Source: BRH-c25 sp029553855 (GTDB lineage Bacteria > Bacillota > Clostridia > Lutisporales > Lutisporaceae). Taken from it: 7,549 nucleotides of DNA. How positions within the stretch are numbered: position 1 is the stretch's first letter; the number at the start of each line of letters is the position of its first letter. The stretch spans positions 1 to 7,549 of the forward strand of contig DAOSQO010000129.1 of NCBI GenBank assembly GCA_035375865.1, written 5' to 3'. The notes beneath the pieces are model-generated. The model was given only the letters and a program-made list of their open reading frames with translations. It had not been told where the DNA came from and searched no databases. The position numbers were made by a program, and so were the translations under genes. Positions 1 through 5,620 of this stretch are shown piece after piece.

Positions 1-512
1 GAAGTGACAGCGAGCAGCTTATTGTAAGGCCAAAGGATGTCTATGACGGTGCAATGCCTTCCGGGAATTCAGTTGCTGCCATGAATTTTCTGAGGCAGGG
101 AAGGCTTACCGGAAATTCGGATTTGGAAGAAAAGGCGTATATGCAGCTCAAAGCCTTTGGGGCGCTGATAAACAATCACCCTACGGGTTATACCTATATG
201 TTGATGACACTGCTTTATGTAAACAGTAAATCTCAGGAAATTGTGATAGCAGGAGATCGTGAGGAGCAGAACGCAAGAAGGATGCTTGAACTGATCAACA
301 AAAGCTTCCAACCCTTTACGGTTGTTGTATTTAAGGATGCCGCCGCACTGAAGGCAGGCATTACAGATATCGCACCCTATACAAAAGAACAAATAATGAT
401 TGATGACAAGGCAACTGTCTATATATGTGAAAATTATGCCTGCAGGGCTCCGGTAACAAATTTGCAGGAATTCAAAGATATTATTTCAGACCGAGTATCA
501 GGAGGTCAATAA
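1..512 (+). CDS. YyaL/DUF255 thioredoxin-domain protein, C-terminal part (5' end outside window)
   Basis: This is the 3' end of a larger gene. The frame is open from base 3 with no stop, so the ATG at 54 is an internal Met and not the start; about 169 residues are visible. They match the end of the YyaL / SSP411 (spermatogenesis-associated protein 20-like) family, normally about 600-700 residues with an N-terminal thioredoxin-like DUF255 domain and a C-terminal six-hairpin glycosidase-like domain. Recognisable are the family segment YDGAMPSGNSVAA (start of the visible part) and the terminal YICENYACRAPVTN segment containing two Cys, followed by a short helix to the stop. The function of the family is not well defined; a redox or carbohydrate-related role is suggested only by the folds. 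The last 15 bp overlap the end of the convergent Nudix gene. The family call is confident; completeness cannot be judged because the N-terminal thioredoxin half is outside the window. Confidence 0.85.
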   Translation, partial: SDSEQLIVRPKDVYDGAMPSGNSVAAMNFLRQGRLTGNSDLEEKAYMQLKAFGALINNHPTGYTYMLMTLLYVNSKSQEIVIAGDREEQNARRMLELINKSFQPFTVVVFKDAAALKAGITDIAPYTKEQIMIDDKATVYICENYACRAPVTNLQEFKDIISDRVSGGQ

Positions 513-1100
513 ACTTACGAAATTATTAATTATTCTGGCGGTAATGCCCCAAATAATCCTGTCTTCATAGGTATAGAAATACACGGGATATCGTCCTTTG
601 CCCCAGGGATAATTCCTTCCTTCCTGTACCATATGGTATGGGAAATCTTCCCGAGGTCTCATTTTTATATCAATATCATGACACAAAGGGGCGGTATCGA
701 TGAAGAAAGACAGGGGAACTGTGAAGATACTTCTTACCTCCTCTGTGTTAAATGTTCCCTTATATTCACGGAGTTCCCCGACAAAAGGGTATAGGATGCT
801 GTTAAAGGGCGTAACCACAGTATCAAGCTCCGCAATAATACTGATCTGTGATTCCGGAATCAGAAGCTCTTCCGATGTTTCCCTTACTGCCGCCTGCTGT
901 TTACTTTCAAGACTCTCTATTCTTCCGCCGGGAAAGCATATTTCGTTTGGTTGATTGTTGAGGCTCTCGGACCTTATTTCAAATAGCAGGAAATGCCTAT
1001 CTGCTTTTATTACAGGTATCAGAACGGAAAACTCTTTATATATCTCCCTGTCGCATATACTCGTTTTTCTGCCTGCCAATTTTGTAAAATCCATGTTCAT
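498..1100 (-). CDS. Nudix hydrolase, CoA-diphosphatase (NudL/YeaB) type
   Basis: Predicted cytosolic Nudix hydrolase of 200 residues, the usual size for CoA pyrophosphatases that cut CoA to phosphopantetheine and 3',5'-ADP. The Nudix box lies at residues 59-81: G59, E65, R73-E74 and E77-E78 are all present, giving the Mg2+-binding helix. It is preceded by ICFPGG and an upstream LLFEIRS segment resembling the CoA-subfamily signature, and followed near the C-terminus by the typical WGITARI segment. Two deviations: the penultimate Nudix-box Gly is Leu80, and the Arg and Gly expected between RS and FPGG are Asn48 and Asn52, so substrate preference is uncertain. The start is placed at the ATG at 1098-1100 because an AGAGGTG Shine-Dalgarno lies just upstream, its GG core about 6 nt away; another ATG two codons later (1092-1094) is possible. 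The frame stays open upstream to an ATG at 1274, but those residues look unlike protein and cross the promoter region. It is convergent with and overlaps the YyaL-like gene. Confidence 0.85.
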   Translation of the reverse strand: MNMDFTKLAGRKTSICDREIYKEFSVLIPVIKADRHFLLFEIRSESLNNQPNEICFPGGRIESLESKQQAAVRETSEELLIPESQISIIAELDTVVTPFNSILYPFVGELREYKGTFNTEEVRSIFTVPLSFFIDTAPLCHDIDIKMRPREDFPYHMVQEGRNYPWGKGRYPVYFYTYEDRIIWGITARIINNFVSLLTS

Positions 1101-1170
1101 ACGGCACCTCTGCATTTTGTACGCCGAATGTTTCTTCAGAAAACCTCTCTCGTCGCACTGAAAATTATTA

Positions 1171-1199
1171 TAAATACATAATATCATTTCGGGTTTCAA
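1171..1199 (-). promoter_or_regulatory. Candidate sigma-A promoter for the Nudix gene
   Basis: Read on the minus strand, TTGAAA (1194-1199) is followed after 17 bp by TATTTA (1171-1176), about 70 bp upstream of the Nudix start. A better TATAAT (1167-1172) lies beside it but at a 21-bp spacing, which is too long for a normal pair. Moderate to weak match; called from consensus and position only. Confidence 0.35.
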
Positions 1200-1213
1200 T
1201 ATACAAGCTGACG

Positions 1214-1232
1214 GCCTCCTGACGCTGGAGGC
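1214..1232. repeat. GC-rich inverted repeat between divergent promoters
   Basis: GCCTCC (1214-1219), a 7-base spacer, then GGAGGC (1227-1232) form a perfect 6-bp-arm inverted repeat in otherwise AT-rich DNA. It lies between the candidate Nudix and MgtC promoters, and its right arm overlaps the -35 region expected for the MgtC promoter. There is no T-tract on either side, so it is more likely a protein-binding site than a terminator. Confidence 0.45.
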
Positions 1233-1243
1233 GCACTTGAATA

Positions 1244-1252
1244 TGTTATAAT
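1244..1252 (+). promoter_or_regulatory. Extended -10 promoter for the MgtC-family gene
   Basis: TG-T-TATAAT is a perfect extended -10 element. No good TTGACA-like -35 is found 16-18 bp upstream, where the inverted repeat 1214-1232 sits, so activity may depend on the extended -10 or on a regulator. Transcription would start near 1259, leaving a leader of about 60 nt before the ATG at 1322. This also makes the in-frame ATG at 1268 an unlikely start. Confidence 0.55.
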
Positions 1253-1321
1253 GACATTTCGATACTAATGTCAACCGCCGATATTGCCGAAAGATTAATT
1301 AACAACTCAAGGGGGTGGTAT

Positions 1322-2014
1322 ATGGCAATGGAACAATGGTTAACTTCATTAGGCTTCGACGTGACATTCGGGACATCGGTGGTATTAAGGCTTTTGACAG
1401 CTGCGGTGCTAAGCGGTATTTTGGGTTTTGAGCGAACTAGAAAGCTGCGCGCAGCCGGACTGCGCACCTATATATTGGTTTGTGTCGGGTCAGCTATGGC
1501 AATGATAACAGGACTACATGCATCCGAACTGAGCAATCATGTCGATCCTACACGTATTGCCGCACAAGTGCTTTCCGGGGTCGGCTTTATAGGCGCGGGT
1601 ACAATTATGATCACCGGATACCATAGAGTCAGGGGAATAACAACGGCAGCAGGGCTTTGGGTGTCAGCTTGTCTGGGTCTTGCCGTTGGCATCGGTATGT
1701 ATGCCGGTTCGTTCGCCATGCTTATTATTACGCTTTCTTCGGTTATTATCGGCGAAAAAGTGCAGACCAGGTACATCGCAAGAAGTAATCTTATGCGGTT
1801 ATACATATTGTTTGAGGATGCGGAATATCTGCGCTCATTTTTGGCTTTTTTGAAATCGGAGAATATATCTATCAGAGATTTTGAACAGCCATATATAGTG
1901 GGTAAAAGCTTTGCTGCAACCTTCATACTAAAAGTTGCCGCAAATCAAAAACACATTGATATCGTTGGTAAGATTTCCGCACATGATGGAATTGCGTATG
2001 CAGAGGAGGTATAG
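1322..2014 (+). CDS. MgtC/SapB family membrane protein
   Basis: Predicted inner-membrane protein of 230 residues. The N-terminal half (about residues 18-145) carries about five hydrophobic segments and the family's conserved blocks: GFERTRKLRAAGLRTY (35-50), VGSAM, the AAQVLSGVGFIGAGTI block (80-95) and GITTAAGLWVSACLG (105-119). The C-terminal part (about 155-230) is soluble and looks like the ACT-like regulatory domain of MgtC/YhiD proteins. Family members are linked to growth or survival in low Mg2+ and, in pathogens, to restraining the F-type ATP synthase; they are not proven transporters. The start is set at ATG 1322 because AAGGGGGTGG ends just before it with about 6 nt between the purine core and ATG. 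The ATG at 1268 in the same frame has no ribosome site and lies only about 9 nt after the predicted transcription start. It appears monocistronic, with its own promoter and a terminator downstream. No M-box riboswitch was recognised in the leader. Confidence 0.9.
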   Translation: MAMEQWLTSLGFDVTFGTSVVLRLLTAAVLSGILGFERTRKLRAAGLRTYILVCVGSAMAMITGLHASELSNHVDPTRIAAQVLSGVGFIGAGTIMITGYHRVRGITTAAGLWVSACLGLAVGIGMYAGSFAMLIITLSSVIIGEKVQTRYIARSNLMRLYILFEDAEYLRSFLAFLKSENISIRDFEQPYIVGKSFAATFILKVAANQKHIDIVGKISAHDGIAYAEEV

Positions 2015-2043
2015 TTGCCAGCACTTCTTACAGCAATAATAAT
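2015..2043 (+). promoter_or_regulatory. Candidate promoter upstream of the LTA-synthase-like gene
   Basis: TTGCCA (2015-2020), 17 bp, then AATAAT (2038-2043) match the sigma-A consensus at 5 of 6 positions each. It begins right after the MgtC-family stop codon. Transcription would start near 2050, upstream of the hairpin at 2077-2123, placing that terminator-like structure in the leader of the next gene. Confidence 0.4.
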
Positions 2044-2076
2044 TTATGGAATTATGAAAAAATACCGGTGTAAAAT

Positions 2077-2123
2077 ATAGCGGACTGCAAAGAATATACT
2101 TGCAGCCCACTATTTCTTTTTTT
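2077..2123 (+). terminator. Intrinsic terminator after the MgtC-family gene
   Basis: ATAG-C-GG-A-CTGCAA (2077-2090) pairs with TTGCAG-C-CC-A-CTAT (2100-2113) over 14 positions, with two C/A mismatches and a 9-base loop. It is followed directly by a T-rich run (TTTCTTTTTTT, 2113-2123). It is a good terminator for the MgtC-family gene. The Shine-Dalgarno of the next gene starts only a few bases after the T-tract, so the same hairpin may also act as an attenuator in that gene's leader. Confidence 0.7.
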
Positions 2124-2137
2124 GCGGAGATAGCAGA

Positions 2138-4006
2138 ATGAAAAAATTAATTGATTTTGAAATATTGTTGTTTGGTGCAGTTCTGTTATTTAAATTATTG
2201 ATGTTTAACAGGCTAATTGGCAGTGATACCGGTAATATTGCCTTACTCGCTTCTATTATGGGCACGGTGCTTACGCTGGTTTGTTGGGGCAACCTTCTGA
2301 AAGGGAGGCTGAGAAGGGTTTTTTTATACGCCGCTGACTGTACTGTGACCTTTATCATAATAGCAGATTTATTATTCTACAGGTATTTCAGCAGTGTTAT
2401 TTCAATATATACCTTGGCCCAGGCATCGGATATTTCCTCTGTAAAAAGCAGTATAATCAGCCTTATTCATATATCTGACGTTTTATTTATAATGGACCTT
2501 CTGATTATTCCATTCACACTGCATAGTGCAAATAAAGTAATAAAAGAAACCAGTTCAAGCTGTGGGAAAAGAATCGTCCGTGCCGTATCCGCCTTTATCG
2601 CAGGCATAGGACTTTGCAGCTATGGGGTGTCGAACCTTTTGAAAACACAGCCCCGCATATTAGATTCTTTCTATGATAGGGTTTATATCGTTCAAAATAT
2701 TGGGTTATTAAGTTTTCATAGTATAGATGCTTTCAGGTTCATGGAATCCAATAGGAATGAAACACAGCCGGTATCGGAAGATAAAAAAGAGGAACTTAAG
2801 GGGTATTTTCGAAACAAAAGAGACGAGACCACGACAGACCCTGAATTTTTTGGCGCGGGAAAGGATAAGAATCTTATTGTTATTCAGGTGGAAGCACTTC
2901 AGGGGTGTGTAATTGGAAGAAAAATAAACGGCCGGGAAATAACACCGAATCTGAATAAGCTGATAAAAAGCAGCCTTTACTTTGACAATTACTATACCCA
3001 GACGGCCGGGGGAGGAACCTCTGATGCGGAGCTTCTTTCCAATGTATCACTGTATCCGGCGAAAGAAGGAGCGGCATATATAAGGTTTTCGGGGAACGAT
3101 TATTATTCCCTGGCAAAAAGAATGAAAGAAAAGGGCTATTATGCTTCGACGATGCATGCCTGCAGGCCGGGTTTCTGGAACAGAAGCGTCATGTGCAAAT
3201 CTTTGGGATTCGATGAATTTATTAGCAAGAACAATTACAGTCACGATGAAATCTGCGGAATGGGGCTGAGTGACAAATCATTTTTCAGGCAATCCCTGGA
3301 GTATATGGAAAAGCATAAAGAACCGTATTATTCTCTTCTGATCACTTTGACCAGCCATCATCCCTTTAATAATGACAAAAAATACTACAGCAGCTTTGAG
3401 GTGGGAGAATATAAGGATACTTTATTCGGAAATTATCTTGAAGCAATACATTATACCGATGAGGCCCTGGGAGAATTTATTGGTGAGCTGGAAAGGAGAG
3501 GTATAGCGGACCGTTCCGTACTGGCGGTATATGGGGATCATTTTGCAATACCCAAGGATAAAAAAGATTATCTTGCAGAGTTCCTTGGGATTGAGGATAT
3601 GAATGATTATTATTGGACAAAGCAGCAGAGAGTGCCGCTGATCATACATTTGCCGGGGCAAAAACGCGGGGTTATAAAGCATATAGCTGGTGGCGGCATA
3701 GACTTCATGCCTACAATATTGAACATTATGGGCGTTGACGGCAGAAATATGCCGATGCTCGGCAGGGATTTGCTTAATTCGAGGGAGGGCATGGCGGTAC
3801 TGCGCCATGGGCATTTCATAACCGATAAATATATATGCCTTACCTCTCTCGGCGTTGCTTATGATGCAGAAAGCGGAAGTATTTATCCTATAGAGAAGTT
3901 GAATAAAGAGAGGGAGTTTGCTGCAAAGCAGCTTGAATATTCGGATATAATCACAGAGAATAACCTTATCAAGGAACTGACAGAACACCTTCAATTAAAT
4001 AGATAG
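2138..4006 (+). CDS. LTA synthase (LtaS)-type phosphoglycerol transferase, sulfatase fold
   Basis: Predicted polytopic membrane enzyme of 622 residues, the size and architecture of LtaS family proteins, which move sn-glycerol-1-phosphate from phosphatidylglycerol onto a growing lipoteichoic acid chain outside the cell. Five hydrophobic segments are seen near residues 7-24, 34-51, 62-81, 112-130 and 148-168, then a linker and a sulfatase/alkaline-phosphatase domain from about residue 243. Catalytic features are intact: metal ligand E252 in VIQVEALQ, nucleophile T294 in GGGTSDAE, W347 and R349 in GFWNR, H407 in TSHHPF, and D467-H468 in YGDH. The ATG at 2138 has a GCGGAGA ribosome site 8-13 bp upstream. 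The family has several paralogues per genome (LtaS, primase and accessory types), so an exact role in LTA synthesis, rather than another phosphoglycerol transfer, is inference. The gene stands alone, with a terminator-like hairpin before it and a convergent gene after it. Confidence 0.88.
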   Translation: MKKLIDFEILLFGAVLLFKLLMFNRLIGSDTGNIALLASIMGTVLTLVCWGNLLKGRLRRVFLYAADCTVTFIIIADLLFYRYFSSVISIYTLAQASDISSVKSSIISLIHISDVLFIMDLLIIPFTLHSANKVIKETSSSCGKRIVRAVSAFIAGIGLCSYGVSNLLKTQPRILDSFYDRVYIVQNIGLLSFHSIDAFRFMESNRNETQPVSEDKKEELKGYFRNKRDETTTDPEFFGAGKDKNLIVIQVEALQGCVIGRKINGREITPNLNKLIKSSLYFDNYYTQTAGGGTSDAELLSNVSLYPAKEGAAYIRFSGNDYYSLAKRMKEKGYYASTMHACRPGFWNRSVMCKSLGFDEFISKNNYSHDEICGMGLSDKSFFRQSLEYMEKHKEPYYSLLITLTSHHPFNNDKKYYSSFEVGEYKDTLFGNYLEAIHYTDEALGEFIGELERRGIADRSVLAVYGDHFAIPKDKKDYLAEFLGIEDMNDYYWTKQQRVPLIIHLPGQKRGVIKHIAGGGIDFMPTILNIMGVDGRNMPMLGRDLLNSREGMAVLRHGHFITDKYICLTSLGVAYDAESGSIYPIEKLNKEREFAAKQLEYSDIITENNLIKELTEHLQLNR

Positions 4007-4023
4007 GAAACGACTGTTTCCTA
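4004..4023. terminator. Perfect inverted repeat joining two convergent stop codons (possible bidirectional terminator)
   Basis: TAGGAAAC-GACT-GTTTCCTA is a perfect 8-bp-arm hairpin with a 4-base loop. Its first three bases are the TAG stop of the LTA-synthase-like gene and its last three are, on the minus strand, the TAG stop of the ParA-like gene. T-rich sequence follows only loosely on either side, so termination may be weak; the bidirectional role is inferred from the convergent position. Confidence 0.55.
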
Positions 4024-5436
4024 CTTCTTATCGTTCTTGCCTTTTATTATCATACTGCGCAGATAGTTGTTGCACTTTGAAAAACCGGATTTTGCCCTTG
4101 CTTTGCCCGAATTCAGCAAATTGCTGCCTTTTGCTGCAATCCCGCTGTGTTTCAGGTTGGTCAGGTCTGCTTTAATACTTTTTATGCTCTTTGCTATATA
4201 TTTCATATCAAGAAGTTTTCCGGCCTTCTCCTTAAAAAACTGGGATATCTCCATTTCATCACTGTCGGAATACGGAATGTTGTTTATGTGCTTGTAAATA
4301 TTAATGATATTATTTTTGTATTTCTTTGAAGTATTCTCAATGCCGGTTGTGTTCAGGGCAAGATTTCTGATTATTGCAGCCATTGTCTTCTGTTCATATG
4401 GTATTTCAAAAGTACTGCAGTTAACATTTACAGTAGGCAGAACCCTTTTGTTGGGAAGCTTGATAAAAAGGAGCTTTTCTTCAATCCTGCCTATATCTAT
4501 TGTATCTTTAAGGGTCTTATTATATATCAGCGATACGGTTTTTTGCGTATCAATACCTGAAGATATCATCTTCAGCAGAAGTTTTTTTGTTGTTTTTATT
4601 TTCGTAGGCATAAAGTCATGCACTATGAAAATTTTGCTGGCAGTTTTATATATGTATGGGGTATTTATTACTGAGCTTTCATCCGCATTTACAATGATGT
4701 AATCATATAATCCGCTGAGCTTCCTCAGAATTTCGCAAAAATATATAACTTCCGGCCCTTTTTTGTCGGACTCATAGTCATATACATATAGGTCTGCAAG
4801 ACCATCGGAATAAATATTAACAGAACTGTAAAAATCCCTGGATACAGTAAAGTCTTTCAGATTGCTGGTATTCATAAAGCTATGTTTCGGGAAATAATTG
4901 ATAAGCTTATTCTTTCTGGTAATGTCTATCAGTGCAAGCTTTTGATTGTTTTGCCGGAAGCTTTCACTTAGGGAAGCTATTATTGAGGTTTTACCGGTAT
5001 TTCCGGGACCTACAAAGTATATTATGTTATCTCCCTGGCTGACAGGCTCTGTGGGGCTGTCATCAATGAATTCAAGGGCTATAAACTTATGCTTCTCCAG
5101 TTTTTCCAAAAAAGTTACGTGCTTCGGCATGCTGTTGTTTGCCATGCTTCTGTCCAAAACGAAAACCACTCTGATGGAGGCATTCTGTGGAATCAAAAAA
5201 CTGAAAAGGTCATATATAATATCTCCTATTGATTCGTCAGAATAATTGATAATAATGTCGTAATGTGCGGCGGGAATTATCTTGGGTATATCTTCCCTAT
5301 CCGAACAATTGCAGATAGATATGCTTTCTTCGATACGATCCGAGGTATATTGAGCAAGGCAGGAAGCTGAGGATGACCCTGTGGAAATAACGCAACGATG
5401 CACTTTAGAGATACTCCTATTGCTTGAGTTCTCCAA
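4021..5436 (-). CDS. CpaE/ParA/MinD-like P-loop protein with altered Walker motifs and basic tail
   Basis: A 471-residue protein that I assign to the ParA/MinD/CpaE-like P-loop class, without a named orthologue. Residues about 10-128 alternate strands and helices like the degenerate receiver-like domain that precedes the ATPase in CpaE-type proteins. The P-loop is GPGNTGKTS at 143-151, followed by a Walker A'-like strand LALID (D171) and a YDYIIV strand (244-249) where Walker B belongs. The ParA signature Lys is replaced by Gly143, and the usual Walker B Asp is Asn250, with Asp252 two residues on, so hydrolysis may be slow or differ from ParA. From about residue 402 the protein is strongly Lys/Arg-rich, suggesting contact with DNA or acidic lipids (inference). 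The start is TTG at 5434-5436, preceded by an AAGGGGGG ribosome site with about 6 nt spacing. It is divergent from the actin-like gene across 184 bp and convergent with the LTA-synthase-like gene. Confidence 0.72.
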   Translation of the reverse strand: MENSSNRSISKVHRCVISTGSSSASCLAQYTSDRIEESISICNCSDREDIPKIIPAAHYDIIINYSDESIGDIIYDLFSFLIPQNASIRVVFVLDRSMANNSMPKHVTFLEKLEKHKFIALEFIDDSPTEPVSQGDNIIYFVGPGNTGKTSIIASLSESFRQNNQKLALIDITRKNKLINYFPKHSFMNTSNLKDFTVSRDFYSSVNIYSDGLADLYVYDYESDKKGPEVIYFCEILRKLSGLYDYIIVNADESSVINTPYIYKTASKIFIVHDFMPTKIKTTKKLLLKMISSGIDTQKTVSLIYNKTLKDTIDIGRIEEKLLFIKLPNKRVLPTVNVNCSTFEIPYEQKTMAAIIRNLALNTTGIENTSKKYKNNIINIYKHINNIPYSDSDEMEISQFFKEKAGKLLDMKYIAKSIKSIKADLTNLKHSGIAAKGSNLLNSGKARAKSGFSKCNNYLRSMIIKGKNDKK

Positions 5437-5473
5437 TTTATTCCCCCCTTTTTAGAAAGTTGCATACACTTCG

Positions 5474-5502
5474 AAATTAACACAAAATGGCTGTTTTTTC
5501 AA
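5474..5502 (-). promoter_or_regulatory. Candidate promoter of the ParA-like gene
   Basis: On the minus strand TTGAAA (5497-5502) is followed after 17 bp by TAATTT (5474-5479), preceded by TG one base upstream, giving an extended -10. The predicted transcription start is near 5467, about 30 nt before the TTG start codon. Its -35 lies one base from the direct repeats beginning at 5504, which could therefore act as its operator. Confidence 0.5.
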
Positions 5503-5503
5503 C

Positions 5504-5533
5504 AAATTAGGACGAATTAGGACTAAAGTCCTA
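5504..5533. repeat. Direct repeats and palindrome in the divergent regulatory region
   Basis: Two head-to-tail 10-mers, AAATTAGGAC (5504-5513) and GAATTAGGAC (5514-5523), differ only in the first base. The second runs into the perfect palindrome TAGGACT-AA-AGTCCTA (5518-5533). Three copies of an AGGAC core thus lie in 30 bp, two forward and one inverted, each about one helical turn apart. They lie between the candidate promoters of the ParA-like and actin-like genes. Likely a protein-binding site (operator or partition-centre-like); the binding protein is unknown. Confidence 0.6.
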
Positions 5534-5554
5534 TATGCTACCTGATAGATATAG
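5531..5554. repeat. AT-rich inverted repeat overlapping the actin-like gene promoter
   Basis: CTATAT (5531-5536) and ATATAG (5549-5554) form 6-bp arms around a 12-base spacer. The repeat abuts the palindrome at 5518-5533 and covers the candidate -35 element of the actin-like gene. AT-rich arms of this length can arise by chance. Confidence 0.25.
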
Positions 5555-5569
5555 AGTATCGTATATTAT
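5542..5569 (+). promoter_or_regulatory. Candidate promoter of the actin-like gene
   Basis: CTGATA (5542-5547), 16 bp, then TATTAT (5564-5569) match sigma-A at 4 of 6 and 5 of 6 positions. Transcription would start near 5576, about 45 nt before the ATG. A second TATAAT at 5578-5583 has no fitting -35. It is the most plausible of several AT-rich options. Confidence 0.4.
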
Positions 5570-5620
5570 AGAGTAGTTATAATTATTTTCCAGTGAATAA
5601 TATTGTAAGGAGGTTTTTTA

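Noticed and set aside
700..954. 84-residue + strand open frame opposite the Nudix gene
   Set aside because: It is antisense to the Nudix box, low in recognisable structure and without a ribosome site.
1259..1321. M-box (Mg2+) riboswitch in the leader of the MgtC-family gene
   Set aside because: The leader is only about 60 nt from the likely transcription start and shows no terminator hairpin or recognisable M-box conserved segments; an M-box needs roughly 160 nt or more.
1268..1321. N-terminal extension of the MgtC-family protein from the ATG at 1268
   Set aside because: There is no ribosome site before 1268, it would lie about 9 nt from the predicted transcription start, and a good Shine-Dalgarno serves the ATG at 1322.
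3422..3994. 190-residue open frame on the minus strand inside the LTA-synthase-like gene
   Set aside because: It lies wholly antisense to an intact catalytic-domain gene, has no ribosome site of note, and its composition (Cys-, Ile- and Tyr-rich) is that of a shadow frame.
4304..4702. 132-residue hydrophobic open frame on the + strand antisense to the ParA-like gene
   Set aside because: Its apparent membrane-like composition comes from reading the Lys/Asn-rich gene in reverse complement, which gives Phe/Leu/Ile-rich text. No ribosome site or family resemblance supports it; the same holds for 4946-5245.
5524..5549. Possible sigma-D (flagellar) promoter: TAAAG followed by CCTGATAG
   Set aside because: The spacing between TAAA and the CCTGATAG element is 13 bp, where 15 is normal, and only 5 of 8 positions match GCCGATAT. 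The TAAAG belongs to the palindrome and no motility gene is present.
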